Made by a program: the position numbers and the translations under genes. This document shows, piece by piece, positions 32,007 through 41,230 of a DNA stretch of 64,000 nt (the first letter of the stretch is position 1; each line of letters begins with the position of its first letter). The notes under the pieces were generated by a model. It saw only the letters and a program-made list of their open reading frames with translations. It ran no database searches and was not told the DNA's origin. This DNA comes from Xanthomonas sp. 10-10 (GTDB lineage Bacteria; Pseudomonadota; Gammaproteobacteria; Xanthomonadales; Xanthomonadaceae), in assembly GCF_040182365.1 (NCBI RefSeq), contig NZ_CP144460.1, forward strand, positions 2,356,001 to 2,420,000, written 5' to 3'.

Positions 32007-32038
32007 GCACATCGCCACGCATGGGCGTGGCGATGTGC
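32007..32038 (-). terminator. Hairpin after the OB-fold-like gene
   Basis: GCACATCGCCACGC-ATGG-GCGTGGCGATGTGC is a perfect 14-bp stem 8 bp past the stop of the upstream gene. The minus-strand T tail is poor, so it may attenuate transcription into MCP1 without ending it. Confidence 0.65.
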
Positions 32039-32045
32039 GATGCGA

Positions 32046-32429
32046 TTACTTGATGGTGGCGAGCTTCAGGCTGGCCGGCGAGCTGACTTCGATTTCGGCG
32101 CGCGAGCTGTCGCGCTGGATCTTGCCGAGGACGCAGACGTCCTTGCCTTCCAGGGTTTCCGGGGCAAAGCTGAACTTGCCGCGGTTAGCGCCGTCGATAC
32201 GGGCCGAGAAGGTGTGGCGCGGGAACATGCCACCCATGTACAGGAAGGTGGGCTCACCCTCCGAGCTCTGCGCGTACTTGGCCTTTTCGACCTTGCCGCA
32301 GACCATGCCGTCCTTGCCGACGAAGCGGGTGGCCATCTCCGGCGGAATCATTTCCTGCGACTGGGCCGACAGCGTGGGAGCAACGATCACGAGAGCAGCG
32401 ACGGGGAGGAGCGAGAGCAGGAACTTCAT
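32046..32429 (-). CDS. Small exported OB-fold-like protein
   Basis: The 127-residue protein has a clear signal peptide ([23 protein letters not shown], cleavage near residue 22), so it is periplasmic. The mature part is beta-rich with [28 protein letters not shown] and [11 protein letters not shown]. The pattern resembles small OB-fold proteins that carry a signal peptide. Two cysteines could form a disulfide. GGAG 7 bp upstream fits the start. It lies between cheW and MCP1 under a sigma-28-like promoter, so a motility or chemosensory role is suggested by context only. Confidence 0.8.
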   Translation of the reverse strand: MKFLLSLLPVAALVIVAPTLSAQSQEMIPPEMATRFVGKDGMVCGKVEKAKYAQSSEGEPTFLYMGGMFPRHTFSARIDGANRGKFSFAPETLEGKDVCVLGKIQRDSSRAEIEVSSPASLKLATIK

Positions 32430-32492
32430 TGGGGATTCTCCAGAATCGAAAGTCGAACGGTGACCCGCTTATGAACGCGGGCTTCTATTCAG

Positions 32493-32519
32493 CTATCGGC
32501 TAGCTGGGGTTCAACTTGA
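32493..32519 (-). promoter_or_regulatory. Sigma-28-like promoter of the OB-fold gene and MCP1
   Basis: The minus strand reads TCAA-N15-GCCGATAG, 7 of 8 in the -10 box and ideal spacing, about 63 bp before the ATG at 32429. Confidence 0.7.
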
Positions 32520-32648
32520 ATCCAAAAAACGTGAATTGCATCGCACTTCGATTTAGCGGTGCGTCGCGTGTCGGGAAGCTCCCGACACCGGATGGTGGTA
32601 TGCGCTTAGGGCATAAATCATTGCGGCCGTCAGATGGCTGCCGGAGAT

Positions 32649-32689
32649 GCAAGCGCGGCGATGCATACCTGTTGCATCGCCGCGCTTGC
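32649..32689 (-). terminator. Long hairpin downstream of cheW
   Basis: GCAAGCGCGGCGATGCA-TACCTGT-TGCATCGCCGCGCTTGC is a perfect 17-bp stem 53 bp past the cheW stop. It probably isolates cheW from the next transcription unit. No T run follows. Confidence 0.7.
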
Positions 32690-32742
32690 CGATCACCGCA
32701 TCCCTCTGACGACCGCAGGCCGCCGCACGCAACCACCCTGAA

Positions 32743-33225
32743 TCAGGCAGCTTCTTCAGTCAGCTGCTGACCCAGCTCGGTGCTGTCCAGCAAGGTCTCG
32801 ATATCCAGCAGGATCAGCATGCGATCGTCCTGGGTGCCGATGCCCGAGATGAAGCGGGTGTCGACCGAGGCACCGAATTCGGGGGTGGGGCGGATCTGGT
32901 CGTCGTTGAGCGGGATCACGTCCGAGACGCTGTCTACCACGATGCCGACCACGCGGTCTTCGACGTTGAGCACGATCATCACGGTGAAGGCGTCGTAGCG
33001 CGCTTCTTTCAGGCGCAGCTTCAGGCGCAGGTCGATCACCGGCACGATGGTGCCGCGCAGGTTGATCACACCCTTGATGTAGTCGGGCGCGTCGGGCAGG
33101 CGGGTGACCGAGTCGTAGCCGCGGATTTCCTGCACCTTCAGGATGTCCACGCCGTAGTGCTCTTCGCCCAGGGCGAAGCTGAGGAATTCACCACCGGTGC
33201 CGGTGGCAGTGCTTTTGTCGTTCAT
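32743..33225 (-). CDS. cheW: CheW, chemotaxis coupling protein
   Basis: The 160-residue CheW couples receptors to CheA kinase. The two SH3-like subdomains are visible: FLSFALGEEHYGVDILKVQEI, RLPDAPDYIKGVINLRGTIVPVIDLR with the conserved NLRG, VVDSVSDVIPL and ISGIGTQDDRMLILLDIE. GGAG 5 bp before the ATG supports the start. It has its own sigma-28-like promoter just downstream of ycgR. No cheA, cheY or cheZ gene lies in the window, so it must partner with a kinase encoded elsewhere. Confidence 0.96.
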   Translation of the reverse strand: MNDKSTATGTGGEFLSFALGEEHYGVDILKVQEIRGYDSVTRLPDAPDYIKGVINLRGTIVPVIDLRLKLRLKEARYDAFTVMIVLNVEDRVVGIVVDSVSDVIPLNDDQIRPTPEFGASVDTRFISGIGTQDDRMLILLDIETLLDSTELGQQLTEEAA

Positions 33226-33290
33226 GAAAACTCCGGGCGTTTCGGCTGAGTGTCAGGTTGCGGCACGAGGTTGAAAAGGCTGCCATAGCA

Positions 33291-33317
33291 ACATCGGCGC
33301 GGCGCTGCGCAACTTTA
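33291..33317 (-). promoter_or_regulatory. Sigma-28-like promoter of cheW
   Basis: The minus strand reads TAAAGTTG-N11-GCCGATGT, very close to the E. coli FliA consensus TAAAGTTT-N11-GCCGATAA. It lies 65 bp before the cheW ATG. Confidence 0.75.
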
Positions 33318-33346
33318 GGTGCATGGCTGCCGCAGTGCGGTCGGGT

Positions 33347-34132
33347 TCAGAACACGCCGCTCTTGCGCGCATTGCGCTGGCGGTCGACCCGGAAGATGTA
33401 GCGCTGGATGGTTTCGTCGGCGCCACGCGGCAGGTCGCTGAATTGCATGCCCACGCGGAAGCCTTCGCTGCCGTTGGGCAGGGTCTGCTTGTGCTGGCTG
33501 CAGACGGTGAGCGGCAGCGAAATCGGCGCGGTGTCAGGCAGCTGCAGGGTGCAGTTGCGGTAGGTGTGCTGCGGTTCCAGCAAGGGCATGCCGGCAGTGA
33601 GCGAGACCGCCAGCCCGCCGCTGCTGATATCGATCACGCGCAGCTGCAGGTTGAGATTGCCGCCCTGGGCTTCGTCCTGGCGGATGATGCAGACCGGCGA
33701 GTCGGTGATCGGCGTTTCCAGCCGGTACGACTCGCGGCGCTGCATGTGGTACATCGCCTCGGGCAGGTCGGCGCGGAAGGCGACATGGATGTCGCGTTCG
33801 ATGCGCTCGGCCTTTTCCAGCCGAAAGCGCACGTTGACCCGCTCCAGCTGTGCATAGCAGAGCAGGTACTTGGCATCTTCGATGGCGCGGTTGGAGGTGT
33901 CGTTGTGGCTGCCGTCCAGAATCACGCAGCCGTCGTCTTCGTCCACCTCGAGCACGGCGGTGGGGACGGCCATGTCGCGACCGGCCACGTGCATGGTCAC
34001 CACGGCGCGTTGATCGAGCAGCTGACGCAGCAAACCACGGATCTGCCGCTTGTTGCGCAGCAGATAGCGTTCGTCACCTTCGGCAAGGTGATCGGCGTCG
34101 TGGTCCAGCTCGGAGGTATCGCCTTGGGACAT
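33347..34132 (-). CDS. ycgR: YcgR-like flagellar brake protein (PilZ)
   Basis: The 261-residue protein has an N-terminal YcgR domain (about 20-125) and a C-terminal PilZ domain. The cyclic-di-GMP binding motif is intact: QRRESYR (RxxxR type), then VIDISSGGLAVSL (D/NxSxxG). In enteric bacteria YcgR binds the flagellar motor at high cyclic di-GMP and slows swimming. Its site upstream of cheW and the chemoreceptor genes, with a sigma-28-like promoter, supports that role here. The start MSQGDTS was preferred to an ATG four codons upstream. Confidence 0.9.
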   Translation of the reverse strand: MSQGDTSELDHDADHLAEGDERYLLRNKRQIRGLLRQLLDQRAVVTMHVAGRDMAVPTAVLEVDEDDGCVILDGSHNDTSNRAIEDAKYLLCYAQLERVNVRFRLEKAERIERDIHVAFRADLPEAMYHMQRRESYRLETPITDSPVCIIRQDEAQGGNLNLQLRVIDISSGGLAVSLTAGMPLLEPQHTYRNCTLQLPDTAPISLPLTVCSQHKQTLPNGSEGFRVGMQFSDLPRGADETIQRYIFRVDRQRNARKSGVF

Positions 34133-34190
34133 GGGCACAAGCACAGTGGTAGCGGGAAGACGCCCGGAGGGTTGTCCCGGCGTCGCCTTG

Positions 34191-34216
34191 ATATCGGCGG
34201 CAAACCCAAATCTTTA
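34191..34216 (-). promoter_or_regulatory. Sigma-28-like promoter of ycgR
   Basis: The minus strand reads TAAAGATT-N10-GCCGATAT (TAAA-N14-GCCGATAT), 58 bp before the ycgR start. Confidence 0.7.
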
Positions 34217-34268
34217 AGAGCAGCTGACAAAACACGTCTGCCTATCGCTGGGAGGGCGGTCGTGATGG

Positions 34269-34328
34269 GCAGTGGGCAGAGCATTCGACGGAGCAATCAC
34301 CAAGCTTCTGGCGCCATCTCTTCGTTCT
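34269..34328 (+). repeat. Decayed partial repeat unit
   Basis: GGGCAGTGGGCAGAGCATTCGACGG followed by AAGCTTCTGGCG can be laid over the start of the 375-bp units with many substitutions. It precedes the first clear unit and is probably an older copy. Confidence 0.45.
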
Positions 34329-34340
34329 TCGGCAAGCATG

Positions 34341-35314
34341 ATGCAGTCAGGGGCAGCGGGCAGGCTTTCAATGAAGCGACCTGCAAACTTTCTGGCGCGG
34401 TGTCCTCGCCGATTGCGGGACCGTTGGCGACATGGATGCCGCCATCGAGCCCCCATGGACGGGTTAACGGCGTGTCCCGCGAGCGGCGAGGGCACCGCGC
34501 CCTCGAGGTCTTCGCGTCCGCTGCAGGGCCCTTGCCCGCCCACCATCGCGGGACACGCTGCAAGAACGTCCTTGTAAGCTCCGTGGCGGCATCCATGCCG
34601 CCAAGGGTCCCGCGACGGTGGGCGGGCAAGGACCGGGCAGGATGGTCGGTGTGCATGGTTGCGAGCAGTGAATGACCTGCGCTGTTTCGATAACGGCGCG
34701 TCCGATCAGCATCTCGATGCAGTCAGGGCGGTGGGCAGGCTTTCAACGAAGCTACCTGCAAACTTTCTGGTGCGGTGCCCTCGCCGCTTGCGGGACCGTT
34801 GGCGGCATGGATGCCGCCATCGATCCCCCATGGACGGGTTCACGGCGTGTCCCGCGAGCGGCGAGGGCACCGCGCCCTCGAGGTTTTTGCGTCCGCTGCA
34901 GGGCCCTTGCCCGCCCACCATCGCGGGACACGCTGCAAGTACGTCCCTGTAAGCTCCGTGGCGGCATCCATGCCGCCAAGGGTCCCGCGACGGTGGGCGG
35001 GCAAGGACCGGTCATGATGGTCGGTGTGCATGGTTGCGAGCAGTGAATGACCTGCGCTGTTTCGATAACGGCGCGTCCGATCAGCATCTCGATGCAGTCA
35101 GGGCAGTGAGCAGGCTTTCAACGAAGCGACCTGCAAACTGTCTGGTGCGGTGTCCTCGCCGACTGCGGGACCGTTGGCGGCATGGATGCCGCCATCGAGC
35201 CCCCATGGACGGGTTCAAGGCGTGTGCCGCGAGCGGCGAGGGCACCGCGCCATCGCCGCTGCGCCTTTGCTGCAGGGCCCTTGCCCGCCCACCATCGCAG
35301 GACACGCTACAAGT
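34341..35314 (+). repeat. Tandem array of about 375-bp units with nested palindromes
   Basis: Three units begin at ATGCAGTCAGGG: 34341, 34717 and 35092 (periods 376 and 375). The third is cut at about 35314. Each holds module A, an inverted repeat of GGTGTCCTCGCC...GGCGAGGGCACC arms around a GGCGGCATGGATGCCGCC-type core, and module B, GGGCCCTTGCCCGCCCAC...GGTGGGCGGGCAAGG arms around a similar core (34526-34631 and 34901-35006). Open frames across the array lack coding character. The array fills the gap between ycgR and MCP2. Confidence 0.9.
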
Positions 35315-35319
35315 ACGCC

Positions 35320-37992
35320 TCAGCTGTAGGCATGGCGTGCGCTGGCCAGCAGGGTACTCAAGCGGTCCTGCGGCTCCAGGCGGAACACCGCCACGGCGTC
35401 TACCAGCTGCGCGGCCTGGTCTTCCATCGCGCGCGCCGCAGCGGTGGCTTCTTCCACCAGCGCTGCGTTCTGCTGGGTGGTTTCGTCCATCTGGGTGACG
35501 GTCTGGTTGACCTGGGTGATGCCGGCGGCCTGCTCGCGCGAGGCGCTGGTGATCTCGCCCATGATGTCGGTGACGCGCTGCACCGAGCCGACCACCTGCT
35601 GCATGGTGCTGCCGGCCTCCGATGCCAGTGCGGCGCCGTTGCCGATGCGGGTCACCGAGTCTTCGATCAGGTGCTTGATCTCCTTGGCCGCGCCGGCCGA
35701 GCGCTGCGCCAGTGTGCGCACCTCCGAGGCCACCACGGCAAAACCGCGGCCCTGCTCGCCGGCACGCGCCGCTTCCACCGCTGCGTTCAACGCCAGGATA
35801 TTGGTCTGGAAGGCAATGCCGTCGATGACGGAAATGATCTCGGCGATCTTCTTGGACGAGGCGTCGATGTCGGCCATGGTGGTGACCACGCGGCCGACCA
35901 CATCGCCGCCCTTGGCGGCAACGCCGGCGGCATCGAGCACCAGGCGGTTGGCCTGGTCGGCGTTGTCGGCGTTCTGCTTGACGGTGGCGGTGAGCTCTTC
36001 CATCGATGCGGCGGTCTCTTCCAGTGCGGCGGCCTGTTGCTCGGTGCGCCGCGACAGGTCGCCATTGCCGGTGGCGATCTCGGTGGCGGCCGCGTTGATC
36101 GCCAGCGACGAATCCTTGATGCGGCGTACGATTCCGGCCAGCTGGTCGGCGGTGGCGTTGGCATCGTCGCGGATGGTGGCGAACACGCCTTGCAGATCGC
36201 CGTCCATGCGTGCGGTGAGGTCGCCCTGCGACAACGACGACAGCAGCGCGGACACGCGTGACAGGCCGTCGGCGTTGTTGTCCAGCAGCGCGTTGAGCTG
36301 CTGGGCGAGCAGCAGCAGGAAGCCCTGCTTGCCATCAAGGCTGACGCGCCCGCTCAGGTCGCCGACGGCGGCCGCCTGCACGATGCGTGCGACTTCTTCT
36401 TCCACCTGCACTTCCTGGGTGCGGTCGGCCCACTCGACCACAAACCCCATGCGCTCACCGGCCGCGCCCAGTACCGGGCTGACCACCAGTCGCATGGTGC
36501 GGCCGCCGACGTGGATCTGCGCGATGTGCGTGCTGGTGAGCTGATCGAGCATGCGTGCCTGATGCTCGGGCTTGCGGTGGAACTGGTCGATGCTGGCATT
36601 GATCAGCGCATCGGCGTCGAAGTGGGGCAGGTCGCGGCGTAGCTCGTCCTGCACGCTCTTGAGCATGCGCTGCAGCGGGCGATTGACGTAGATGATGCGG
36701 CGGTCGGCGTCGGCGATCATCACGTTGGTGCTGACATCGTCCAGCGCGGTGCGCACGCGCAGCGCTTCGCTGGCGATCAGGTGATCGCGTTCCAGCCGCG
36801 CGCGCAGGTCGTCGCGCATGGTGCGGGCGTTGAGCAGCAGGCGGCCGAGTTCGTCGTGGCGATCGATCTCGATGGGGTTGTCCAGGCGGCCGGCGGCGAC
36901 ATCGCCGAGTACACGTTCCACTGCAAGCAGCGGGCGGGTCACCATCTTGCGTGCGGCGATGAACACCACCGCGATGCACAGCGCCAGTACCACCAGCGAG
37001 AACAGCAGCATGCTGCCCATCAGCTCGTCCAGCGGTCCGTCGATGGCGCTGCGCGGCTGTGTGCCGATCACCGCCCACTGCCACGGCGCATAGCGTTGTG
37101 CGGTGACTTCGTAGGCCTGCGCGTTGCCCTTGGCATCGCGCAGCTGCAGGTTGGCGCTGGCTTGCTTGCCGTCCAGCACCGACTGCAAGGCAGCTTGCTG
37201 ATCGGCCGGCACCAGTGCCGACAACGTCGCCGGCGTCCCCGGCGGTGCGGCGATGATCTGGCCCTGGTGCTCGCCCGGCGCCATGTCGGCGATGACGAAA
37301 TAGCCGTCCTTTCCCAGCCTGGTGGTGCTGACCTGGGCCTTGAGCGCGGCCAGGCCCTGGGTGTAATTGCGGCCGACGAACAGCGCGCCGATCACCTCGC
37401 CGGCAGCGTTGCGCAGCGGCGCGTAGTAGGTCATGTACTGGTCGCCGAACAACTGCGCCTGGCCGGTGAAGGGCTTGCCTGCGGACAGTGCGGCATAGGC
37501 CTTGCCCTTGCGATCGAGCAGGGTGCCGATCACGCGCTCGTTCTGCTTGTTGCGCAGCGAGGTGGTGATGCGCACGAAGTCATCGCCGGTGCGCGCGAAG
37601 ATGGTCGCAACGCCGCCGGTAGCCTGCGCGAAGCGATCCACCGCATCGAAATTGAGGTTCAGCGCCTGCGTGCCGGAGCGCAGCGTGGGCGTGTTCTGCT
37701 CACCGATGGTCACGGTGCTGGCGGTATCCAGTTCGCGTGCGCCGCGCGGCAGCATGTCGTCGAAGACGCTGCCCAGACGCTCGGTGCCTTCGGTCAGGGT
37801 GACGTCGTACATCGCCACCGACTGCTGCATCAGCCGGGTGCTGGAGCGCAGCTCGGCCTTGACCTGGGATTCGATGTCGCCAGCGGACTGGCGGTAGATG
37901 GTCAGGGCCAGCAGGCCCAGCGAGATGGCAATGACCAGGGTCAACAGCGCGGAAAGCCGGGTGCCGACCGAAAGTCGGTTGAAGGAATGCAT
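35320..37992 (-). CDS. Methyl-accepting chemotaxis protein 2 (Cache, HAMP, PAS; no tether)
   Basis: The 890-residue receptor has TM1 at about 12-33 and a large periplasmic Cache region of about 280 residues (including [21 protein letters not shown] and [13 protein letters not shown]), resembling Cache3-Cache2 fusions. TM2, HAMP, a PAS ([17 protein letters not shown]) and the signalling domain with the standard tip follow. The end, [11 protein letters not shown], lacks the WxxF pentapeptide. Its stop codon touches the truncated third repeat unit. The start MHSFNRLS was chosen because it precedes TM1; 98 upstream in-frame codons cover the promoter. Confidence 0.93.
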   Translation of the reverse strand: MHSFNRLSVGTRLSALLTLVIAISLGLLALTIYRQSAGDIESQVKAELRSSTRLMQQSVAMYDVTLTEGTERLGSVFDDMLPRGARELDTASTVTIGEQNTPTLRSGTQALNLNFDAVDRFAQATGGVATIFARTGDDFVRITTSLRNKQNERVIGTLLDRKGKAYAALSAGKPFTGQAQLFGDQYMTYYAPLRNAAGEVIGALFVGRNYTQGLAALKAQVSTTRLGKDGYFVIADMAPGEHQGQIIAAPPGTPATLSALVPADQQAALQSVLDGKQASANLQLRDAKGNAQAYEVTAQRYAPWQWAVIGTQPRSAIDGPLDELMGSMLLFSLVVLALCIAVVFIAARKMVTRPLLAVERVLGDVAAGRLDNPIEIDRHDELGRLLLNARTMRDDLRARLERDHLIASEALRVRTALDDVSTNVMIADADRRIIYVNRPLQRMLKSVQDELRRDLPHFDADALINASIDQFHRKPEHQARMLDQLTSTHIAQIHVGGRTMRLVVSPVLGAAGERMGFVVEWADRTQEVQVEEEVARIVQAAAVGDLSGRVSLDGKQGFLLLLAQQLNALLDNNADGLSRVSALLSSLSQGDLTARMDGDLQGVFATIRDDANATADQLAGIVRRIKDSSLAINAAATEIATGNGDLSRRTEQQAAALEETAASMEELTATVKQNADNADQANRLVLDAAGVAAKGGDVVGRVVTTMADIDASSKKIAEIISVIDGIAFQTNILALNAAVEAARAGEQGRGFAVVASEVRTLAQRSAGAAKEIKHLIEDSVTRIGNGAALASEAGSTMQQVVGSVQRVTDIMGEITSASREQAAGITQVNQTVTQMDETTQQNAALVEEATAAARAMEDQAAQLVDAVAVFRLEPQDRLSTLLASARHAYS

Positions 37993-38040
37993 GAGGAATC
38001 GACCTTGCCCGGGGGAGGGCGTTACGGATGCGTGAAGTCC

Positions 38041-38067
38041 ATAGCGGCCGTCTATGCTCAAAATTGA
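38041..38067 (-). promoter_or_regulatory. Sigma-28-like promoter of MCP2
   Basis: The minus strand reads TCAA-N15-GCCGCTAT, 48 bp before the MCP2 ATG. Confidence 0.55.
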
Positions 38068-38090
38068 TGTTTTATGTTGAATTGAGCATA
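38053..38090. promoter_or_regulatory. Inverted repeat over the MCP2 promoter
   Basis: TATGCTCAA (38053-38061) and TTGAGCATA (38082-38090) are perfect inverted arms, with AT-rich DNA between. The left arm lies in the spacer of the sigma-28-like promoter and the -35 box lies between the arms. A regulator bound here would block or modulate the promoter. No regulator is known. Confidence 0.5.
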
Positions 38091-38224
38091 AATTGTCGCG
38101 TTCGCCTGGTGTTGACGCCTGTACACCACGTCGCGGAGTGTTAATGATTGGTGATTTTGGGTGAATCGGATCGTCAGGCGTTCCAGCATGTTTAGCGGCT
38201 GATGTCGTACCACCACCGCAGAAC

Positions 38225-38262
38225 AAAAAAAGGGCCGCTTCTCCTCGCAAGGAAGCGACCCT
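38225..38262 (-). terminator. Rho-independent terminator of MCP3
   Basis: On the minus strand a GGGTCGCTTCC...GAAGCGGCCC stem is followed by TTTTTTT. It lies about 80 bp beyond the MCP3 stop. Confidence 0.8.
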
Positions 38263-38343
38263 CAAGATTCGTTTACCACGAATCAAACTACTCTCGAATG
38301 CTGTTCTTTGATGCTGCGTGTGTTGCCGGGTGCGGCGTGTGTC

Positions 38344-40602
38344 TTAGAACTCCTGCCAGTCGTTCGGCCCGGCCGCCGCGGTGGCCGGGCCGATGGCGCT
38401 GCGACGTGGCGGTGCGATGCTGGCGGCAGCGACGGCCGGGCGCGCGGCGAAGCGCGCATTGACCGGCGCACCGACCATCGACGACGGCTGACGTGCAACC
38501 GGGCCTTGCTCGGCGATCTTGAACACGGCCACCGCCTCGGTGAGCTGCTGGGCCTGTTCTTCCATCGCGCGGGCGGCGGCAGTGGCTTCTTCCACCAGCG
38601 CTGCGTTTTGCTGGGTGGCTTCGTCCATGTGGGTAACGGTCTGGTTGACCTGCTCGATGCCGGCCGACTGTTCCTGCGAGGCGGCGGAAATCTCGCCCAT
38701 GATGTTGGTGACGCGCTGCACGCTGGCGACGATCTCGGCCATGGTCTTGCCGGCCTGGTCCACCAGTTGCGAGCCGTCGGCCACGCGCTGCACCGAGTCG
38801 TCGATCAGGCTCTTGATCTCCTTGGCCGCGGCAGACGAACGCTGTGCCAGCGTACGCACCTCGGAGGCGACCACCGCAAAACCACGGCCCTGGTCGCCGG
38901 CACGCGCCGCTTCCACGGCAGCATTCAAGGCCAGGATGTTGGTCTGGAACGAGATGCCGTCGATGACGCTGATGATGTCGGCGATGCGCTTGGACGAGGC
39001 CTCGATGCCGCTCATGGTGTCGACCACCTTGCTGACCACTTCGCCGCCCTGCGAAGCCACGCTTGCGGCGCCGATGGCGAGCTGATTGGCCTGGCGTGCG
39101 CTTTCGGCGTTCTGCTTGACGGTAGAGGTGAGCTCTTCCATCGAGGCGGCGGTTTCTTCCAGGTTGGCAGCCTGCTGTTCGGTGCGCTGCGACAGGTCCT
39201 GATTACCCGTTGCGATCTCGCTGGCGGCGGCATTGATCGAGGTCGCCGAGTGCTGGATGTGCCCGACGATACCGGCCAGCTGGGTGGCGGTGGCGTTGGC
39301 GTCGTCGCGCATCTGTGCGAACACGCCCCTGAAATCGCCGTCCATGCGCGCGGTCAGGTCGCCCGCGGCGATGGCGCGCAAGATGCCCGACAGCGACTGC
39401 AGGCTGCCATCGGCGGTGGCCATCAACTCATTGAGGCTCTCGACCATGACGCGGAAATCGAACTGGAACTGCGCCGCATCGCCGCGTGCGCCGAAATCGC
39501 CGTTGGCCGCGGCCTGGGCCAGCTGCTTGATCTGCTGGTTCATCGACGCCAGGTTGGTTTTCACCTGCGCCATGGTGTCGGTCAGCATGGCTTTTTCGCC
39601 GGGCAGCGCATCCATGTCCTGGCTGAGGTCGCCGATCGCATAGCGCCCCATGATCTGCGCCAGGCGCTGCGTGAGCTGGACGTGGCTGTCGACCAGGGCA
39701 TTGGTGTCGCTGGCCATGCGGCCATAGTCGCCCGGGAATGCGCCGGCCTCCATGCGGAAGCTGATCTGGCCGCTGTCGTGGCGCTTGGCCATGTCCAGCT
39801 GGCCGGTGATCAGATTGCGCACCTGCGATTGCATCTTGTCCATCGCCTGCAGCAGGCGGCCGGTTTCGTCGCTGGCGTCGCTGTGCACTGCGTTATCGAG
39901 CCTGCCGTCGGCAATCGCCTCGGCGGCGCGGGTGGCGCGGTTCAACGGACCGGTGAGGCTGCGGGTGATCATCCAGGCCAGCAGGGCACTCAGCAGCACC
40001 ACCGCGACGCCGCCGCCGATCAGCATGCTGCGGCCACGCGCCATCGAGGCACTGGCCTGTTCATAGGCCAGCTGGCTGCTCTCGCGTTGCGCCTGCGAGT
40101 ACGTGCGGATCGCATCCTGCCAGCGCTGGGTGGCCGGCGCGGCGCGTTCGAGCAGGACCGGCATGGCCTGGTCGACCTTGCCGGCCATGCCCAGCTCGCG
40201 GACCTGCTGGTTGTGCGCCAGCGCCTGTTCGCGGGTCTGGTCCAGTGCGTTGCGCAGTTGCTGGTCGTGCGCATCGGCGGGAAACGCGTAGAGCTTCTCG
40301 CGCAGCTCCTTGTAGCGGATGCGCTGGGCATCGATCACTTCGGCGAACTGCCGGTTCTGCTCGGCGGTGGTGGGCAGCACGATGTTGCGCAGGTTCAACG
40401 AGATGGTGGCATTGGCATCCAGCATGTCGGTGGCGTACTGGATCATCGCCATGTTGCGCTTGACGATGGTGTCCAGGCGCTCGCGTGCCTGGCTGAGCGT
40501 CAACAGGCCGGCGGCCACCAGCGCGCAGGAGAGAAGGATCAAAACGCCAAAGGCCAGCGCGAGGCGCTTGCCGACGTTGAAGCGGTGCAGGAAGGAATTC
40601 AT
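38344..40602 (-). CDS. Methyl-accepting chemotaxis protein 3 (4HB, multi-HAMP)
   Basis: The 752-residue receptor has TM1 at about 13-34, a four-helix-bundle sensor of about 155 residues, TM2, and HAMP ([15 protein letters not shown]). A long HAMP-like linker carries [32 protein letters not shown] and GDFGARGDA. The canonical signalling tip follows, then an Ala-rich tail ending DWQEF. The N-terminus and total length match MCP5, so the two look like recent duplicates. The start [11 protein letters not shown] precedes TM1. It has its own promoter and terminator. Confidence 0.94.
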   Translation of the reverse strand: MNSFLHRFNVGKRLALAFGVLILLSCALVAAGLLTLSQARERLDTIVKRNMAMIQYATDMLDANATISLNLRNIVLPTTAEQNRQFAEVIDAQRIRYKELREKLYAFPADAHDQQLRNALDQTREQALAHNQQVRELGMAGKVDQAMPVLLERAAPATQRWQDAIRTYSQAQRESSQLAYEQASASMARGRSMLIGGGVAVVLLSALLAWMITRSLTGPLNRATRAAEAIADGRLDNAVHSDASDETGRLLQAMDKMQSQVRNLITGQLDMAKRHDSGQISFRMEAGAFPGDYGRMASDTNALVDSHVQLTQRLAQIMGRYAIGDLSQDMDALPGEKAMLTDTMAQVKTNLASMNQQIKQLAQAAANGDFGARGDAAQFQFDFRVMVESLNELMATADGSLQSLSGILRAIAAGDLTARMDGDFRGVFAQMRDDANATATQLAGIVGHIQHSATSINAAASEIATGNQDLSQRTEQQAANLEETAASMEELTSTVKQNAESARQANQLAIGAASVASQGGEVVSKVVDTMSGIEASSKRIADIISVIDGISFQTNILALNAAVEAARAGDQGRGFAVVASEVRTLAQRSSAAAKEIKSLIDDSVQRVADGSQLVDQAGKTMAEIVASVQRVTNIMGEISAASQEQSAGIEQVNQTVTHMDEATQQNAALVEEATAAARAMEEQAQQLTEAVAVFKIAEQGPVARQPSSMVGAPVNARFAARPAVAAASIAPPRRSAIGPATAAAGPNDWQEF

Positions 40603-40702
40603 GGAGTGGCCTGAGCGGATGTGATCGTGATGGGCATGCGTTGCAGGGCAGCGCTGGAGCGGTGCCGTCTGCAGGTCATGCCCGGTGTGTTGCATCGCTG
40701 AA

Positions 40703-40729
40703 GTAACGGCGCTGTCGGGGTCGCATTGA
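40703..40729 (-). promoter_or_regulatory. Sigma-28-like promoter of MCP3
   Basis: The minus strand reads TCAA-N15-GCCGTTAC, 100 bp before the MCP3 ATG. Confidence 0.5.
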
Positions 40730-41157
40730 GGTGGTCCGGTCAGGCTGGTAAAGCCAGGTCTCAGGCACGTGATCGGGGCATGAAGAACCTGTAGGGAATC
40801 GGTGCCCGGGTGTCGGGAATTTTCTGAAAGCAAGATCGGGAATGACCATTTTTACTGCGATTCAGGCGTGCACGGCGTCCGGCCGTGAAAGGCGACTTCA
40901 CGCGGATGACAGTGCACGCGATAGCGCGATTGAATGGATGCGGCAGCTCATGCTGCGTAATGCAAAACGGCACCGCAGAGTCGGTGCCGTCATGAGCCTC
41001 TTGTCGAGAGGGCGCACACGTCGCCAGGCCCGCGCATGCGGCGACGGTGCAATCGCCACAGTCGATGTGGCATGCACCGCGCGCGTCTTGCAGAGGGGGG
41101 CCCGCATCGCCCGGGTGTATTCGCAATTGCTGCATGCGCCCGGATCGAGTGCTAGCC

Positions 41158-41191
41158 AAAAAAAAGGACCGCTTTCTCGCAAAAGCGGTCC
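41158..41191 (-). terminator. Rho-independent terminator of MCP4
   Basis: GGACCGCTT-TTGCGAGA-AAGCGGTCC followed by TTTTTTTT on the minus strand is a textbook terminator. Confidence 0.92.
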
Positions 41192-41230
41192 CGCAAGAGT
41201 CGTGCAGCGCGGATGCGCTACATCCAGGTG

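Larger units (their letters stand above)
40603..41230. other. Intergenic region between MCP3 and MCP4
   Basis: Apart from the sigma-28-like site at 40703-40729 and the MCP4 terminator at 41158-41191, I see no gene. Open frames on both strands have no recognisable family features. Confidence 0.6.

Noticed and set aside
34341..35314. CRISPR array
   Set aside because: Units are about 375 bp and nearly identical throughout, with no short repeat-spacer pattern and no cas genes nearby.
34659..35498. Overlapping open frames on both strands through the repeat array
   Set aside because: They follow the 375-bp repeat, translate into repeated Arg/Pro-rich peptides in all frames, and lack ribosome binding sites.
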